Positions 6,017 to 14,654 of a stretch of 14,654 bases of DNA are shown here, piece by piece (position 1 is the stretch's first letter; every line of letters begins with the position of its first letter). The notes beneath the pieces are model-generated. The model saw nothing but the letters and a program-made list of their open reading frames with translations, was not told the origin of the DNA and ran no database searches. This DNA comes from Caryophanales bacterium UBA7476 (GTDB lineage: Bacteria > Bacillota_I > Bacilli_A > RF39 > UBA660). The stretch lies in the NCBI GenBank assembly GCA_002477275.1, contig DLOU01000010.1, positions 1 through 14,654 on the forward strand, read 5' to 3'. The position numbers and the translations under genes are program-made.

Positions 6017-8081
6017 AAAGTTCAAACTGAGAATTATATAAATCAGCATAAAAACCTTTTTTATTAAGAAGTTCTTCATGAGTACCTTGTTCTATTATAT
6101 TTCCGTCATTCATAACTAAAATTAAATCAGCATTCTTAATAGTAGAAAGCCTATGAGCTATAATAAAACTTGTTTTTCCTTCACAAAGTTTATCCATTGC
6201 TTTTTGAACTAATTCTTCAGTTCTAGTATCAACATTTGAAGTTGCTTCATCTAAAATTAAGAAAGGAGCATCTTCAATCATACCACGTGCTATAGTTAAT
6301 AATTGTTTTTGACCTGATGAAATAGCTTCATTATCATTAACTAGAGATTTAAGCCCACCTGGAAGTGTTTTTATAAAATGATCAATTCCAACAGTTTTAC
6401 ATGTATCAAATATTTTTTCATCACTAACATTTTTCTTATTAAATTTTATATTATCTCTTATAGTTCCATCAAAAAGCCATGTATCTTGTAATACCATAAC
6501 AAATAAGTCATGAATATTCTCTCTTGTTAAATCATGAATAGATTTTCCATCTATAATAATATCCCCAGAATTTATTTCATAAAATTTCATAAGTAAATTA
6601 ACGATTGTAGTTTTACCAGCTCCAGTTGGTCCTACTATTGCAATCTTTTGACCACTTTTAATTTTAGCACTGAAATCCTTTATAATAGTTTTTTCAAGAT
6701 TATATCCAAATTTAACATTCTTAAATTCAATATTACCTTTTGCCTTTTCTTTAGATAATGAAGTAGTAATATTCTTCTCATCAGACAATTCTTCCTCATC
6801 CATAAATTCATAAACTCTCTCAGCAGCTGCAGCAATTGATTGCATTGTAGTAGCTGCTTGAGCAAGTCTAGAAAGTGGATTAGTAAACAATCTAACATAA
6901 ATCATAAACGCAACTATTACACCAAAAGATGTTTTACCATTCATAACAAGAAGAGCACCAACCACACATACAGCAACATAACCAAAGTTACCAATAAAAT
7001 TCATAAGTGGTTGCATTATACCAGATAAAAACTGACTTTTAAGATTGCAATCATATAAATTATTATTTATTTTATTAAATTCATCTAAAGCAGCTTCTTC
7101 ACCATTATATGCTTTAACAACATTATGTCCTGAATATATTTCTTCAATATGCCCATTTAATTTTCCCAATTCACTTTGGCGATCTATAAAATATTTTTGT
7201 GACTTTTTAAGTATTAATCCTGAACCAAAGAATCCAAAAACAGATGCAAAGATAGCTGTTAAAGCCATAACCCAGTTAGTTACAAACATCATAATAATTG
7301 AACCAAAGAAAAGTGTAAAATTAGTAACAAAAGAAGTAATATTGTTACTCATATTAATTCCTATAGAATCAACATCATTAGTAACACGAGAAAGCAAATC
7401 ACCAGTTTCATGTGTATCAAAATATTTAAGAGGAAGTCTATTAATTTTACTACTAATATCAGTTCTTAAACGTTTAGAATAACCTATTCCAACATAAGCC
7501 ATTAAAATACCAACTACATATCCAAAAATAGAATTTAAAAGATAAATAACCCCTAAAATAATAGATCTCTTTTTTAATTCTTTAGAATCAAGTTTTGGTT
7601 CTATAATTTTCTTAATAGATTTAGGCATCTGATCAAGTTTTTTAATTAATTCATTATTATCTGAATCTTTACTTAAACTATTGATAATTTCTAAATACTT
7701 AATTTGATCTTCTGTTGAAATTTTAACATTATTAATTTCAATATCATTTAATATATTAACTTTTTCTTCCCAACTAAGTTTATTAAATTCTATAAATAAA
7801 TCAGAAGGATTAGAAGTATGATAATTAGATGCAATGTTTTTAGAAACGGATTCAGAAATATCTTTCATAGCTTCTACATCAGGTTTAATACTTTCACTTA
7901 TAACATCAGTAACATCAGCAAGTTTATTAGGAGCAACTGTAGAAAGTATAGATGCAAACATAGCTAGAACACATGATATAACTAAAACATATTTCCATTT
8001 TTCTAAACTTTTAAAAATACGTACCAATGTTCCTTTAAAATCTTTAACCTTTTCAGGTCCTTTCATTCCATGTCTAGGCAT
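6015..8081 (-). CDS. ABC exporter half-transporter with large extracellular insertion, catalytic subunit (BmrD-like)
   Basis: 688 residues: six-helix membrane domain (about 30-410) then ATPase domain. Walker A GPTGAGKT (484-491), Walker B FLILDE (607-612) with the catalytic Glu, and switch His 643 (AHR) are all canonical, while the signature is changed to ISSGQ (587-591) instead of LSGGQ. Between the first two membrane helices (about 52-172) sits a hydrophilic insertion of about 120 residues, far longer than in ordinary exporters. Bacillus BmrD (about 673 residues) has a comparable extracellular cap. With its partner it should form a heterodimeric multidrug or peptide exporter in the cell membrane; the substrate cannot be told. 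It overlaps the upstream partner gene by 8 bases and has its own strong site GAGGAGGAG 7 bases before the ATG. Confidence 0.9.
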   Translation of the reverse strand: MPRHGMKGPEKVKDFKGTLVRIFKSLEKWKYVLVISCVLAMFASILSTVAPNKLADVTDVISESIKPDVEAMKDISESVSKNIASNYHTSNPSDLFIEFNKLSWEEKVNILNDIEINNVKISTEDQIKYLEIINSLSKDSDNNELIKKLDQMPKSIKKIIEPKLDSKELKKRSIILGVIYLLNSIFGYVVGILMAYVGIGYSKRLRTDISSKINRLPLKYFDTHETGDLLSRVTNDVDSIGINMSNNITSFVTNFTLFFGSIIMMFVTNWVMALTAIFASVFGFFGSGLILKKSQKYFIDRQSELGKLNGHIEEIYSGHNVVKAYNGEEAALDEFNKINNNLYDCNLKSQFLSGIMQPLMNFIGNFGYVAVCVVGALLVMNGKTSFGVIVAFMIYVRLFTNPLSRLAQAATTMQSIAAAAERVYEFMDEEELSDEKNITTSLSKEKAKGNIEFKNVKFGYNLEKTIIKDFSAKIKSGQKIAIVGPTGAGKTTIVNLLMKFYEINSGDIIIDGKSIHDLTRENIHDLFVMVLQDTWLFDGTIRDNIKFNKKNVSDEKIFDTCKTVGIDHFIKTLPGGLKSLVNDNEAISSGQKQLLTIARGMIEDAPFLILDEATSNVDTRTEELVQKAMDKLCEGKTSFIIAHRLSTIKNADLILVMNDGNIIEQGTHEELLNKKGFYADLYNSQFEL

Positions 8082-9834
8082 TTTTTAACTCCTCCTCACT
8101 AAGTTGCGATAAAGCTATTTCTTTATATATTTCGCAAGACTTTAATAATTCTTTATGAGTACCAATACCAACACATTCACCTTTGTCTAAAACAATTATT
8201 TTATCAGCATTCATAATAGTACCAATTCTTTGAGCAACTATTAAACTAGTAGCATCTTTAGTATATTTTTTTAGTTCACTTCTAAGTCTAGCATCTGTTT
8301 GATAATCTAAAGCACTAAATGAATCATCGAATATATATATTTCAGGATTACGAGCAATAGCTCTTGCTATTGAAAGTCTTTGTTTTTGACCACCACTAAC
8401 ATTAGTACCACCTCTTGCAATATGAGATTTATATTGTTCATCCATCTTAAGTACAAAATCAGTACCTTGTGCAACATCAATTGCTTTTTTTACATCTTTA
8501 AGTGTTATTTTCTTTTTACCATTATTTCCATAAGCAATATTTTCTTCGACAGTCCCAGTAAACATAACTGCTTTCTGAGGAACATAACCAATACGATTAT
8601 TTAATTCATGTAAATCATACTCTCGAACATTTTTACCATCTACTAATACTTCACCGTCAGTAGCATCATATAGTCTAGGAACTAAATTAATTAAAGTTGA
8701 TTTACCACTACCAGTAGATCCAATAAAAGCAACTACTTCTCCTTTTTTTACTTTAAAACTAATATTTTTAAGTAAATACTCATCAGCATCTGGATATTTA
8801 AAACTAACATTTTTAAATTCAACAGTACCAGATTCTAAAGTCTTACCAGTAAAATTACCAGATATAACTGAAATATCACTTTCAAGAACCTCATTAATAC
8901 GTTCAGCAGAAACCTTTGCTCTAGGTAAAACCATGAATATCATCGTAAGCATTAAAAATGATATAATAACTTGCATTCCATAGCTTGAAAATACAACCAT
9001 ATCACTAAATATATTAATTTTTTGAACCATACCACTATTTACAATAAGATATGCTCCTACTATATATATTCCTAAATGTTGAAAATGCATAACAAAATTC
9101 ATTATTGGATCCATTAAAGCAAAAGTTTTAGTGATTTTTAAATGAATTCCAGTAAGATCAGAATTAACATCTTCAAATCTATCTTCTTCAAATTTTTCAG
9201 CGTTAAAAGCATGTATTACTCTAATACCAGTAATATTTTCTCTTGCTACTCCATTTATTTTATCTGTTAATTTTTGAATCTTAGCAAATCTTGGTGAAAC
9301 AATCTTAATAATTAGTAAATTAGTACATACAATGATAACTACTCCAATAGCAGTAACCATACTAAGTTCAGCACTCTTACCTACTATTTTTAATAAAGCC
9401 CATACAGCCATTATAGGTGCTTTAATTAATAGTTGAAGTCCCATAGCAAGAAGCATTTCTATTTGTGTAACATCATTAGTTGTACGAGTAATTAAACTAG
9501 CAGTAGAAAACTTCTTAATTTCACTTACTCCAAAAGAAATAGTTTTTTCAAATATTCTTTGTCTAATATTTCTAGAAAATCTTGCAGATAAAAGCGAAGT
9601 AAAATATCCAACTACTATAGTGCATATTAAACTGCTTACTGCACATAAAAGCATAAAACTACCAGCTTTTAATATCTCAGACATAGTACTATTATCAGTC
9701 TGAACAAGTCTAGTAATATCACTCATATATTCAGGCATTCTTAAATCTAAAAAAACTGAAAATATAACTAAAATAGCAACAAGTAATATAATAAGATAAT
9801 CTTTTTTTTCTAAATTCTTAAATAATTTTATCAT
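8074..9834 (-). CDS. ABC exporter half-transporter, subunit with degenerate ATP site (BmrC-like)
   Basis: 586 residues, close to Bacillus BmrC. Six-helix membrane domain (about 10-310) then ATPase domain. Walker A GSTGSGKST (372-380) and signature VSGGQ (479-483) are canonical, but Walker B is IYIFDD (499-504) with Asp in place of the catalytic Glu, and the switch His is replaced by Gln (AQR, 535). This is exactly the complement of the partner subunit: the heterodimer would have one working site (partner Walker A/B with this signature) and one degenerate site. The start is set at the ATG at 9834, 4 bases after AAGGAG; an in-frame TTG 15 bases upstream includes the ribosome site and is rejected. 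First gene of the two-gene operon. Confidence 0.9.
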   Translation of the reverse strand: MIKLFKNLEKKDYLIILLVAILVIFSVFLDLRMPEYMSDITRLVQTDNSTMSEILKAGSFMLLCAVSSLICTIVVGYFTSLLSARFSRNIRQRIFEKTISFGVSEIKKFSTASLITRTTNDVTQIEMLLAMGLQLLIKAPIMAVWALLKIVGKSAELSMVTAIGVVIIVCTNLLIIKIVSPRFAKIQKLTDKINGVARENITGIRVIHAFNAEKFEEDRFEDVNSDLTGIHLKITKTFALMDPIMNFVMHFQHLGIYIVGAYLIVNSGMVQKINIFSDMVVFSSYGMQVIISFLMLTMIFMVLPRAKVSAERINEVLESDISVISGNFTGKTLESGTVEFKNVSFKYPDADEYLLKNISFKVKKGEVVAFIGSTGSGKSTLINLVPRLYDATDGEVLVDGKNVREYDLHELNNRIGYVPQKAVMFTGTVEENIAYGNNGKKKITLKDVKKAIDVAQGTDFVLKMDEQYKSHIARGGTNVSGGQKQRLSIARAIARNPEIYIFDDSFSALDYQTDARLRSELKKYTKDATSLIVAQRIGTIMNADKIIVLDKGECVGIGTHKELLKSCEIYKEIALSQLSEEELKNA

Positions 9835-9884
9835 AAATCTCCTTCCCAATATTATATATAACTATAATATGAATAGCATTATAA

Positions 9885-9913
9885 ATTATAATAAAATATC
9901 ATATAAAAGTCAA
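9885..9913 (-). promoter_or_regulatory. Strong promoter of the ABC exporter operon
   Basis: On the minus strand TTGACT (9908-9913), a 17-base spacer and a perfect TATAAT (9885-9890), placing transcription start about 40-45 bases before the ATG. An imperfect AT-rich palindrome (about 9848-9870) lies between the -10 box and the ribosome site and could be an operator, but in this base composition that is speculative. Confidence 0.75.
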
Positions 9914-9930
9914 CTTATAAGACAAAAAGA

Positions 9931-9954
9931 AAAAACCATCAAATTGATGATTTT
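9931..9954 (-). terminator. Rho-independent terminator of the lipoprotein gene
   Basis: On the minus strand AAAATCATCA and TGATGGTTTT form a 10-bp stem (one G-U pair) with a 3-base loop, running into U5-C-U5. The TAA stop codon (9953-9955) overlaps the stem. Confidence 0.75.
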
Positions 9955-10417
9955 AATAGCCTAAATAATCAACATAATCTTTTATAACTGATTTGTTCTT
10001 TTTAGCTACATTTACAGATAAAAATGTATTTTTTACTCTTGTAATTATTATATACTTATCACTTGTAGTAATAACAAGTTTATTATAATTTGTTCCATTA
10101 TTTTCAAACTTAGTTGAAACTACTTTATTAGAAGATTCTATAGCTTCTTTTTTATCATTAAATGTAGACTTAGCGTTAGAGTTATCTTTCATTTCATAGA
10201 ATTCTATCTCATAAGTATTATCAATATCAATAGCAGAATAAACTTTATTAATATAATTTGTTTTAGAAAACTCTTCAGTTTTATCTTTTACTAAAAGTCC
10301 TTTTTCTTCCATCTTAGATTTAAATTGTTCTGCTGTTATAACTTTTTTTGAAAAACATCCTGTAAATAGTACTAAAACAAATAAACATAATGAAAATCCA
10401 AACAATATCTTTTTCAT
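9953..10417 (-). CDS. Small predicted lipoprotein of unknown function
   Basis: 154 residues. A Lys-Lys start and hydrophobic stretch (3-19) end in a lipobox LFTGC with Cys at 21, so it should be lipidated and held on the outer face of the membrane. The mature part is Lys/Asn/Ser-rich, begins VITAEQFKSKMEEKGLLV and looks like one compact alpha/beta domain (EIEFYEMKD, NKLVITTSDKYIIITRVKNTFLSV), but I do not recognise the family. The start is firm: GAGGAGG lies 5 bases before the ATG. It has its own promoter and terminator, so it is monocistronic between pyruvate kinase and the ABC exporter genes. Confidence 0.8.
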   Translation of the reverse strand: MKKILFGFSLCLFVLVLFTGCFSKKVITAEQFKSKMEEKGLLVKDKTEEFSKTNYINKVYSAIDIDNTYEIEFYEMKDNSNAKSTFNDKKEAIESSNKVVSTKFENNGTNYNKLVITTSDKYIIITRVKNTFLSVNVAKKNKSVIKDYVDYLGY

Positions 10418-10436
10418 ATTATCCTCCTCTATTATG

Positions 10437-10445
10437 ATTATAACA
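10437..10445 (-). promoter_or_regulatory. Extended -10 promoter of the lipoprotein gene
   Basis: On the minus strand TG-T-TATAAT (10437-10445) lies about 20 bases before the start codon. No good -35 hexamer is seen, because that position is taken by the U-tract of the pyruvate kinase terminator; an extended -10 would compensate. Confidence 0.5.
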
Positions 10446-10456
10446 TATTTAAAAAG

Positions 10457-10482
10457 AAAAACTTCACTAAAAGTGAAGTTTT
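10457..10482 (-). terminator. Rho-independent terminator of the pyruvate kinase gene
   Basis: On the minus strand AAAACTTCAC and GTGAAGTTTT form a perfect 10-bp stem (10473-10482, 10458-10467) with a 5-base loop and a U-rich tail, a few bases after the stop codon. Confidence 0.85.
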
Positions 10483-10489
10483 AAATAAT

Positions 10490-11902
10490 TTATTTAATTT
10501 CTTCAATTTTCATGAAGTTTGTAGTTTTAGCTCCTGTGTTAGGGAAACCTCCAGTAACAATGATTTTATCACCTTTCTTAAGGTTAGCAAATTCTTTAGC
10601 ACGTTTAATTGCATCTGCTACTAATTCATCTGTAGTAGAATATTCACCAGTAACTACTGGATATACACCCCAGTTAAGTACTAAACTACGGCAAACTCTT
10701 TCATTAGGTACAGCAGCAAGAATTGGTGCAGCTGGTTTTAAGTTACTAATTTTTCTAGCTGTAAATCCTGTCATAGTAGCAGCAACTATTACTTTTACAT
10801 TTAAATCTTCAGCAGCAGTAACAACGCTACGAGCTATCATATCAGTCATATCACTAGATTCTTCTACATCATAGTAAGTTCCATATAAATCATAAGCAGC
10901 TTCAGCTTCATCAGCAACTTCTCCTAAATATTGAGAAGCAAGATCTGGATGATCACCAATTGTAGTTTCATCACTTAGCCATACAGCATCTGTTCCATCA
11001 AATACAGCTGTAGCTATATCTGTAAGTTCAGCTTTTGTTGGTCTAGAGTTCTTACACATACTCTTAAGCATTTCTGTTGCAACAATACAGAATTTACCTT
11101 TTTCACGACATTTAGCCATGATTTCTTTTTGAAGTACTGGTACTTTAATAAATGGTACTTCAACACTTAAATCACCACGAGCAACGATTACACCATCAGT
11201 AGCTTCAATGATTTCATCAATATTTTCAATTGCTTTCTTAGTTTCAATCTTAGAAAGAATTGGCATATCTTCTCTACCATATTTCTTAAGTAAACTTCTT
11301 GCAGCTTCTACATCAGCAGCACTTGAAACAAATGAAATTCCAAGGAAATCTCCATCATGTTCACAAGCATATTTAATATCAGCTTCATCATCTTCAGAGA
11401 CAAATGGAATATTAAGTTCTACACCTGGAATATTAACTCCACGACGACTCTTAAGAGGCGCATCATCAAGTATTTTACAAGTAACTCCATCTTTTTCTAC
11501 AGAAATAACATCAAGTCTTACAAATCCATCATTTAATAAAATTTGAGTTCCAACTTTTAAGTTATCAATAACTTGAGGATAATTGAAACAAATTCTTTCA
11601 GCATTTCCTTCTACTTCTTCTTTTACTATTCTAATTGTGTTTCCTGCTTTAAACTCAATTAAGTTATTTTCAAACATTCCAGTTCTAAGATCTGGTCCTT
11701 TAGTATCAAATAAAATAGCTACATCTTTTCCTAATTGTTCACGAGCCATTTTAGCAAGTTCTTCATCTCTTGCTCTTTCTTCCATTGTTGCATGTGAGAA
11801 ATTAACACGAACAACATTTAAACCATTTTGAACTAATTTTTTGAAAACTTCCCAGTCATGAGTAGCTGGACCGATTCCACAAATCATTTTTGTTTTTCTC
11901 AT
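10490..11902 (-). CDS. pyk: Pyruvate kinase
   Basis: 470 residues, the standard bacterial length without the extra C-terminal domain of some Bacillus enzymes. It converts phosphoenolpyruvate and ADP to pyruvate and ATP at the end of glycolysis, in the cytosol. Visible: KTKMICGIGPAT start; RVNFSHA (32-38) with the substrate Arg; DTKGPDLRTG at the A/B domain junction; SKIET (217-221) with catalytic Lys 218 and metal-binding Glu 220; GVIVARGDLSVEVP (237-250) with Asp 244. The usual motif DGTDAVMLSGETA reads DGTDAVWLSDETT here, an unusual variation, though the conserved Glu-Thr is kept. The start ATG at 11902 follows TGGAGTGA; a TTG 27 bases upstream would include the ribosome site and is rejected. 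Monocistronic, with a terminator on each side. Confidence 0.95.
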   Translation of the reverse strand: MRKTKMICGIGPATHDWEVFKKLVQNGLNVVRVNFSHATMEERARDEELAKMAREQLGKDVAILFDTKGPDLRTGMFENNLIEFKAGNTIRIVKEEVEGNAERICFNYPQVIDNLKVGTQILLNDGFVRLDVISVEKDGVTCKILDDAPLKSRRGVNIPGVELNIPFVSEDDEADIKYACEHDGDFLGISFVSSAADVEAARSLLKKYGREDMPILSKIETKKAIENIDEIIEATDGVIVARGDLSVEVPFIKVPVLQKEIMAKCREKGKFCIVATEMLKSMCKNSRPTKAELTDIATAVFDGTDAVWLSDETTIGDHPDLASQYLGEVADEAEAAYDLYGTYYDVEESSDMTDMIARSVVTAAEDLNVKVIVAATMTGFTARKISNLKPAAPILAAVPNERVCRSLVLNWGVYPVVTGEYSTTDELVADAIKRAKEFANLKKGDKIIVTGGFPNTGAKTTNFMKIEEIK

Positions 11903-11934
11903 AATTTCACTCCATTCTTTTTTTGACAAGATAA

Positions 11935-11940
11935 ATTATA
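11935..11940 (-). promoter_or_regulatory. Probable -10 box of the pyruvate kinase promoter
   Basis: A perfect TATAAT on the minus strand, 32 bases before the start codon. The -35 position falls in the U-rich tail of the polA terminator and has no clear hexamer. Confidence 0.5.
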
Positions 11941-11951
11941 CTACACAAAAG

Positions 11952-11990
11952 AAAAAAAAGAAATATATTTATTCAAAATTTCTTTCTTTT
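11952..11990 (-). terminator. Probable terminator of polA
   Basis: On the minus strand an A-rich arm (11978-11990) pairs with a U-rich arm (11952-11964) over 13 positions with one G-U pair and a 13-base loop; the U-rich arm provides the tract. The stem is nearly all A-U, so it is weaker than the others here. Confidence 0.55.
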
Positions 11991-11994
11991 TTTA

Positions 11995-14607
11995 TTATTT
12001 TGCATCATACCAGTTAACACCAGTTTCAATATCTACTTTTAAAGGGACTGATAGTTTATAAACATTTTCCATCTTATCTTTAACTATTTCTTTAACTTCA
12101 TCAAGTTCACTATTTAAAACATTAAATATAAGTTCATCGTGTACTTGTATTAACATTTTACTTTTTAAACCACGTTTATTAAATTCATTAAATATATCAA
12201 CCATAGCTTTTTTAAGTATATCAGCACTACTTCCTTGAATTGGAGTATTAAGTGCCATTCTTTCACCCTGAGAACGTATAATATAGTTTTTAGATTTTAA
12301 CTCTTCTAAATTACGTCTTCTATTCATAATAGTTAAAACATATCCATTACTATATGCTTTAGCTTTTTCAGAGTCCATATATTCTTTAACTCCTGAATAT
12401 GTTTCTAAATAATTATCTAAAAAACTTTTAGCTTCTTTAACAGGAATATGTAAATCTTCAGAAAGTCCAAAACTACTAATACCATAAAGTATACCAAAGT
12501 TAACTGCCTTAGCACTTCTTCTCATATTCTTATCTACTTTATCTATATCAACATGGAATATATCACTGGCTGTCTTAGTATGAATATCTATATCATTAAG
12601 AAATGCTTCTCTTAACTTTTCAACTCCACTTACATGAGCAAACATTCTAAGTTCAATTTGAGAATAATCACTTGATAATAAAACACTGTCTTCTTCAGCT
12701 ACAAATGCTTTTCTAATTTTCTTTCCAAGTTCATCCCTAACAGGTATATTTTGAAGATTAGGACTAACACTAGAAAGTCTACCAGTACGAGTTAATGTTT
12801 GATTAAATATTGTATGAATCTTTCCATCAGATTTAATCTCAGGTTTTAAACCTTCTATATAAGTTGTATAAAGTTTAGTAATTGCTCTATATTCAAGTAT
12901 TTTATTAATTATTGGATGAACATCTACTAATTTATCAAGTATCTCTTTACTAGTTGAAAAACTTTTATCTCCTGCCTTTCTCTTTGGATACTTAATTTCC
13001 ATTTTTTCAAATAATATTTCACCAAGTTGTTTAGGAGACATAATATTAAACTCAGTATCTGCTAAAAAGTATATTTCTTTTTCAAGTCTTTCTATTTCAA
13101 GTTTTAACTCTTCTCCCATCTCATCTAATACTTCACGTTTAACTGATATTCCTTCGATTTCCATATCAGCAAGTACATAAGCAAGTGGAAGCTCAATATC
13201 TAAGAATAAATCAGTCTCATTATATTTTTCTATATCTTTTAGAATATCTATTCTACTATCAAAAATAAATGAGGCTTTATCACAAATAACTTTTCTTAAA
13301 GAATCATTATCTACTTCTTTCTTTCTCTTTTCTGTACCATAAAAATCTTCATATAAAGGAATATCATATCCAAAAGATTTAGAAACAAAACTAATATCAT
13401 CTTTAACTGTATAATCAAGTAAATAAAGACCAATCATTGTATCAAAAGAAGTATTTTTAATTTCTACACCAAAATTTTTCTTAAAAAATACATAACTCTT
13501 TTTTAAGTCATAAGTAAACTTATTAGTATTAGATGTAAATATATCTAAATAATCTTTAACTTCATCTTTATCAATAAAATAAGAATACTCTCCATCACAA
13601 AGTGATATTCCAATTATTTCAGCATTATGATAATTATAATCAGAAAGTTCTAAGTAATAGCTAAAGTCTTTATTCTTATCAAACTCTTTAATATCTTTTA
13701 TTTCGTAAGTCTTAACTTCTATTTTTTCTTCACCCTTATTCTCACTTAAATTAAATTTTCTAAGTAAAGAATGAAATTCAAGTTCAGTAAGCATTTTAGA
13801 AAAGCTATCTTCATTAATACCCTTATAAGCAGTATCTTCTAAATCAAAATCAATTGGTACTTCTTTATAGATTGTTGCTATATCATAACTCATAAAGCAT
13901 GAATCTTTACCTTCAAGTAATTTTTCTTTTGTTTTACCTTTAATATCATCTATATGATCATATAAGTTTTGAATAGTCTCGTATTCACTTATTAACTTAA
14001 TAGCAGTCTTTTCACCTATTCCTTTAACTCCAGGAATATTATCACTAGGATCTCCCATAAGTGCCTTTAAATCAATCATATGAATAGGATCCGTTTCATA
14101 TATTTCTCTAAACTTTTCTTTAGTCATTCTAATATGATCATTTTGTTTTAAAAGTTTAACATCAATTTCATCATTAATTAACTGTAGTAAATCTTTATCA
14201 CTACTTACAATTGTTCCAATAAAATCTTCTCTTTCAGTAGCTATTCTTGATAAAGTACCAATTATATCATCTGCTTCATAATTATCTATTTCATAATGAA
14301 ATATTCCCATAGCATCAAGTATTTCTTTAGCAACAGGAAATTGAAGTTTTAAGTCTTCAGGCATAGCAGCACGTCCTGCTTTATAATCATCATATTTTTC
14401 ATGTCTAAATGTTTTCCCTTTATCAAAAGCAACAAGTATAAAAGAAGGCTTTTCTTCTTCTACAATTTTATTAATCATATTTATAAAACCATATATAGCA
14501 TTAGTAGGAAACCCTTTAGAATTTCTCATAATATTTCCAGTATAACTAGTTGCATAAAAACTTCTAAAAAGAAGATTATTACCATCTACTAATATAACTT
14601 TGTTCAT
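11995..14607 (-). CDS. polA: DNA polymerase I
   Basis: 870 residues, near Bacillus PolA in size. Domain 1 (about 1-290) is the 5'-3' flap exonuclease: VDGN (7-10), FDKGKTFRHE with Asp 62, EADD (111-114), SSDKD (135-139) and GDPSDNIPGVKGIGEKTA (185-202). Domain 2 (about 295-470) has the 3'-5' exonuclease fold, but the DxE metal motif is replaced (YLELSDY) and later acidic residues do not fit, so proofreading is probably absent, as in other firmicute PolA. Domain 3 is the polymerase: motif A SSDYSQIELR (645-654, Asp 647), motif B RRSAKAVNFGILYG (696-709, with Lys, Phe and Tyr of the O helix), motif C QVHDELIF (821-828). Acts in Okazaki fragment processing and repair. Start ATG follows GTGGTGAT by 6 bases; a TG-extended TACAAT (14630-14635) could be the promoter, though its -35 would lie outside the window. 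Confidence 0.96.
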   Translation of the reverse strand: MNKVILVDGNNLLFRSFYATSYTGNIMRNSKGFPTNAIYGFINMINKIVEEEKPSFILVAFDKGKTFRHEKYDDYKAGRAAMPEDLKLQFPVAKEILDAMGIFHYEIDNYEADDIIGTLSRIATEREDFIGTIVSSDKDLLQLINDEIDVKLLKQNDHIRMTKEKFREIYETDPIHMIDLKALMGDPSDNIPGVKGIGEKTAIKLISEYETIQNLYDHIDDIKGKTKEKLLEGKDSCFMSYDIATIYKEVPIDFDLEDTAYKGINEDSFSKMLTELEFHSLLRKFNLSENKGEEKIEVKTYEIKDIKEFDKNKDFSYYLELSDYNYHNAEIIGISLCDGEYSYFIDKDEVKDYLDIFTSNTNKFTYDLKKSYVFFKKNFGVEIKNTSFDTMIGLYLLDYTVKDDISFVSKSFGYDIPLYEDFYGTEKRKKEVDNDSLRKVICDKASFIFDSRIDILKDIEKYNETDLFLDIELPLAYVLADMEIEGISVKREVLDEMGEELKLEIERLEKEIYFLADTEFNIMSPKQLGEILFEKMEIKYPKRKAGDKSFSTSKEILDKLVDVHPIINKILEYRAITKLYTTYIEGLKPEIKSDGKIHTIFNQTLTRTGRLSSVSPNLQNIPVRDELGKKIRKAFVAEEDSVLLSSDYSQIELRMFAHVSGVEKLREAFLNDIDIHTKTASDIFHVDIDKVDKNMRRSAKAVNFGILYGISSFGLSEDLHIPVKEAKSFLDNYLETYSGVKEYMDSEKAKAYSNGYVLTIMNRRRNLEELKSKNYIIRSQGERMALNTPIQGSSADILKKAMVDIFNEFNKRGLKSKMLIQVHDELIFNVLNSELDEVKEIVKDKMENVYKLSVPLKVDIETGVNWYDAK

Positions 14608-14654
14608 CTTATCACCACTTTCGATAACTATTGTAACAGAACAAAAGATTTAAG

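Noticed and set aside
7045..7482. A 145-codon plus-strand open frame inside the ABC exporter gene.
   Set aside because: Antisense shadow of a strongly supported gene; no ribosome site or recognisable domain.

Overview
The window is AT-rich (by eye about 70% A+T) with strong AGGAGG-type ribosome sites and closely packed genes, nearly all on the minus strand. TGG encodes Trp and TGA acts as a stop, so the standard code is used. Together with the firmicute-type PolA and BmrC/BmrD-sized ABC exporter this points to a low-GC Bacillota, probably an uncultured gut-type lineage. No species can be named from the sequence.

Right part (about 3150-14654), read right to left: a housekeeping and accessory block of polA, pyruvate kinase, a small lipoprotein, a heterodimeric ABC exporter with one consensus and one degenerate ATP site, and two overlapping flavoprotein genes (HI0933/YhiN-like, then a COG2509-like FAD-dependent dehydrogenase). 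Rho-independent terminators separate most transcription units.

Left part (about 330-3110): a diversity-generating retroelement (DGR) cassette. A membrane-anchored protein ends in a C-type-lectin-like domain whose last codons form a variable repeat (VR). A second, AAC-rich copy, the template repeat (TR), lies about 200 bases further along the same strand. Over the 50 bases at the 3' end of the repeats the VR differs from the TR at 15 positions. All 15 are adenines in the TR (22 available) and none of the 28 non-adenine positions differ, which is the fingerprint of adenine-mutagenic retrohoming. A 140-residue MutS-domain-I-like protein follows the TR, where DGR accessory genes (the 'MutS-like' type) sit. 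The reverse transcriptase expected next is absent from the window. In its place are the tail of an IS110-family transposase on the opposite strand and decayed DNA, then a terminator. The DGR therefore looks disrupted, or relies on a reverse transcriptase elsewhere. The 5' half of the VR does not follow this TR, so the VR is a mosaic of more than one writing event or template.

Far left (1-329): the N-terminal part of a PD-(D/E)XK nuclease/transposase-family (Rpn/PDDEXK_2) protein running off the window, which with the IS110 scar marks this end as a mobile-element-prone edge.
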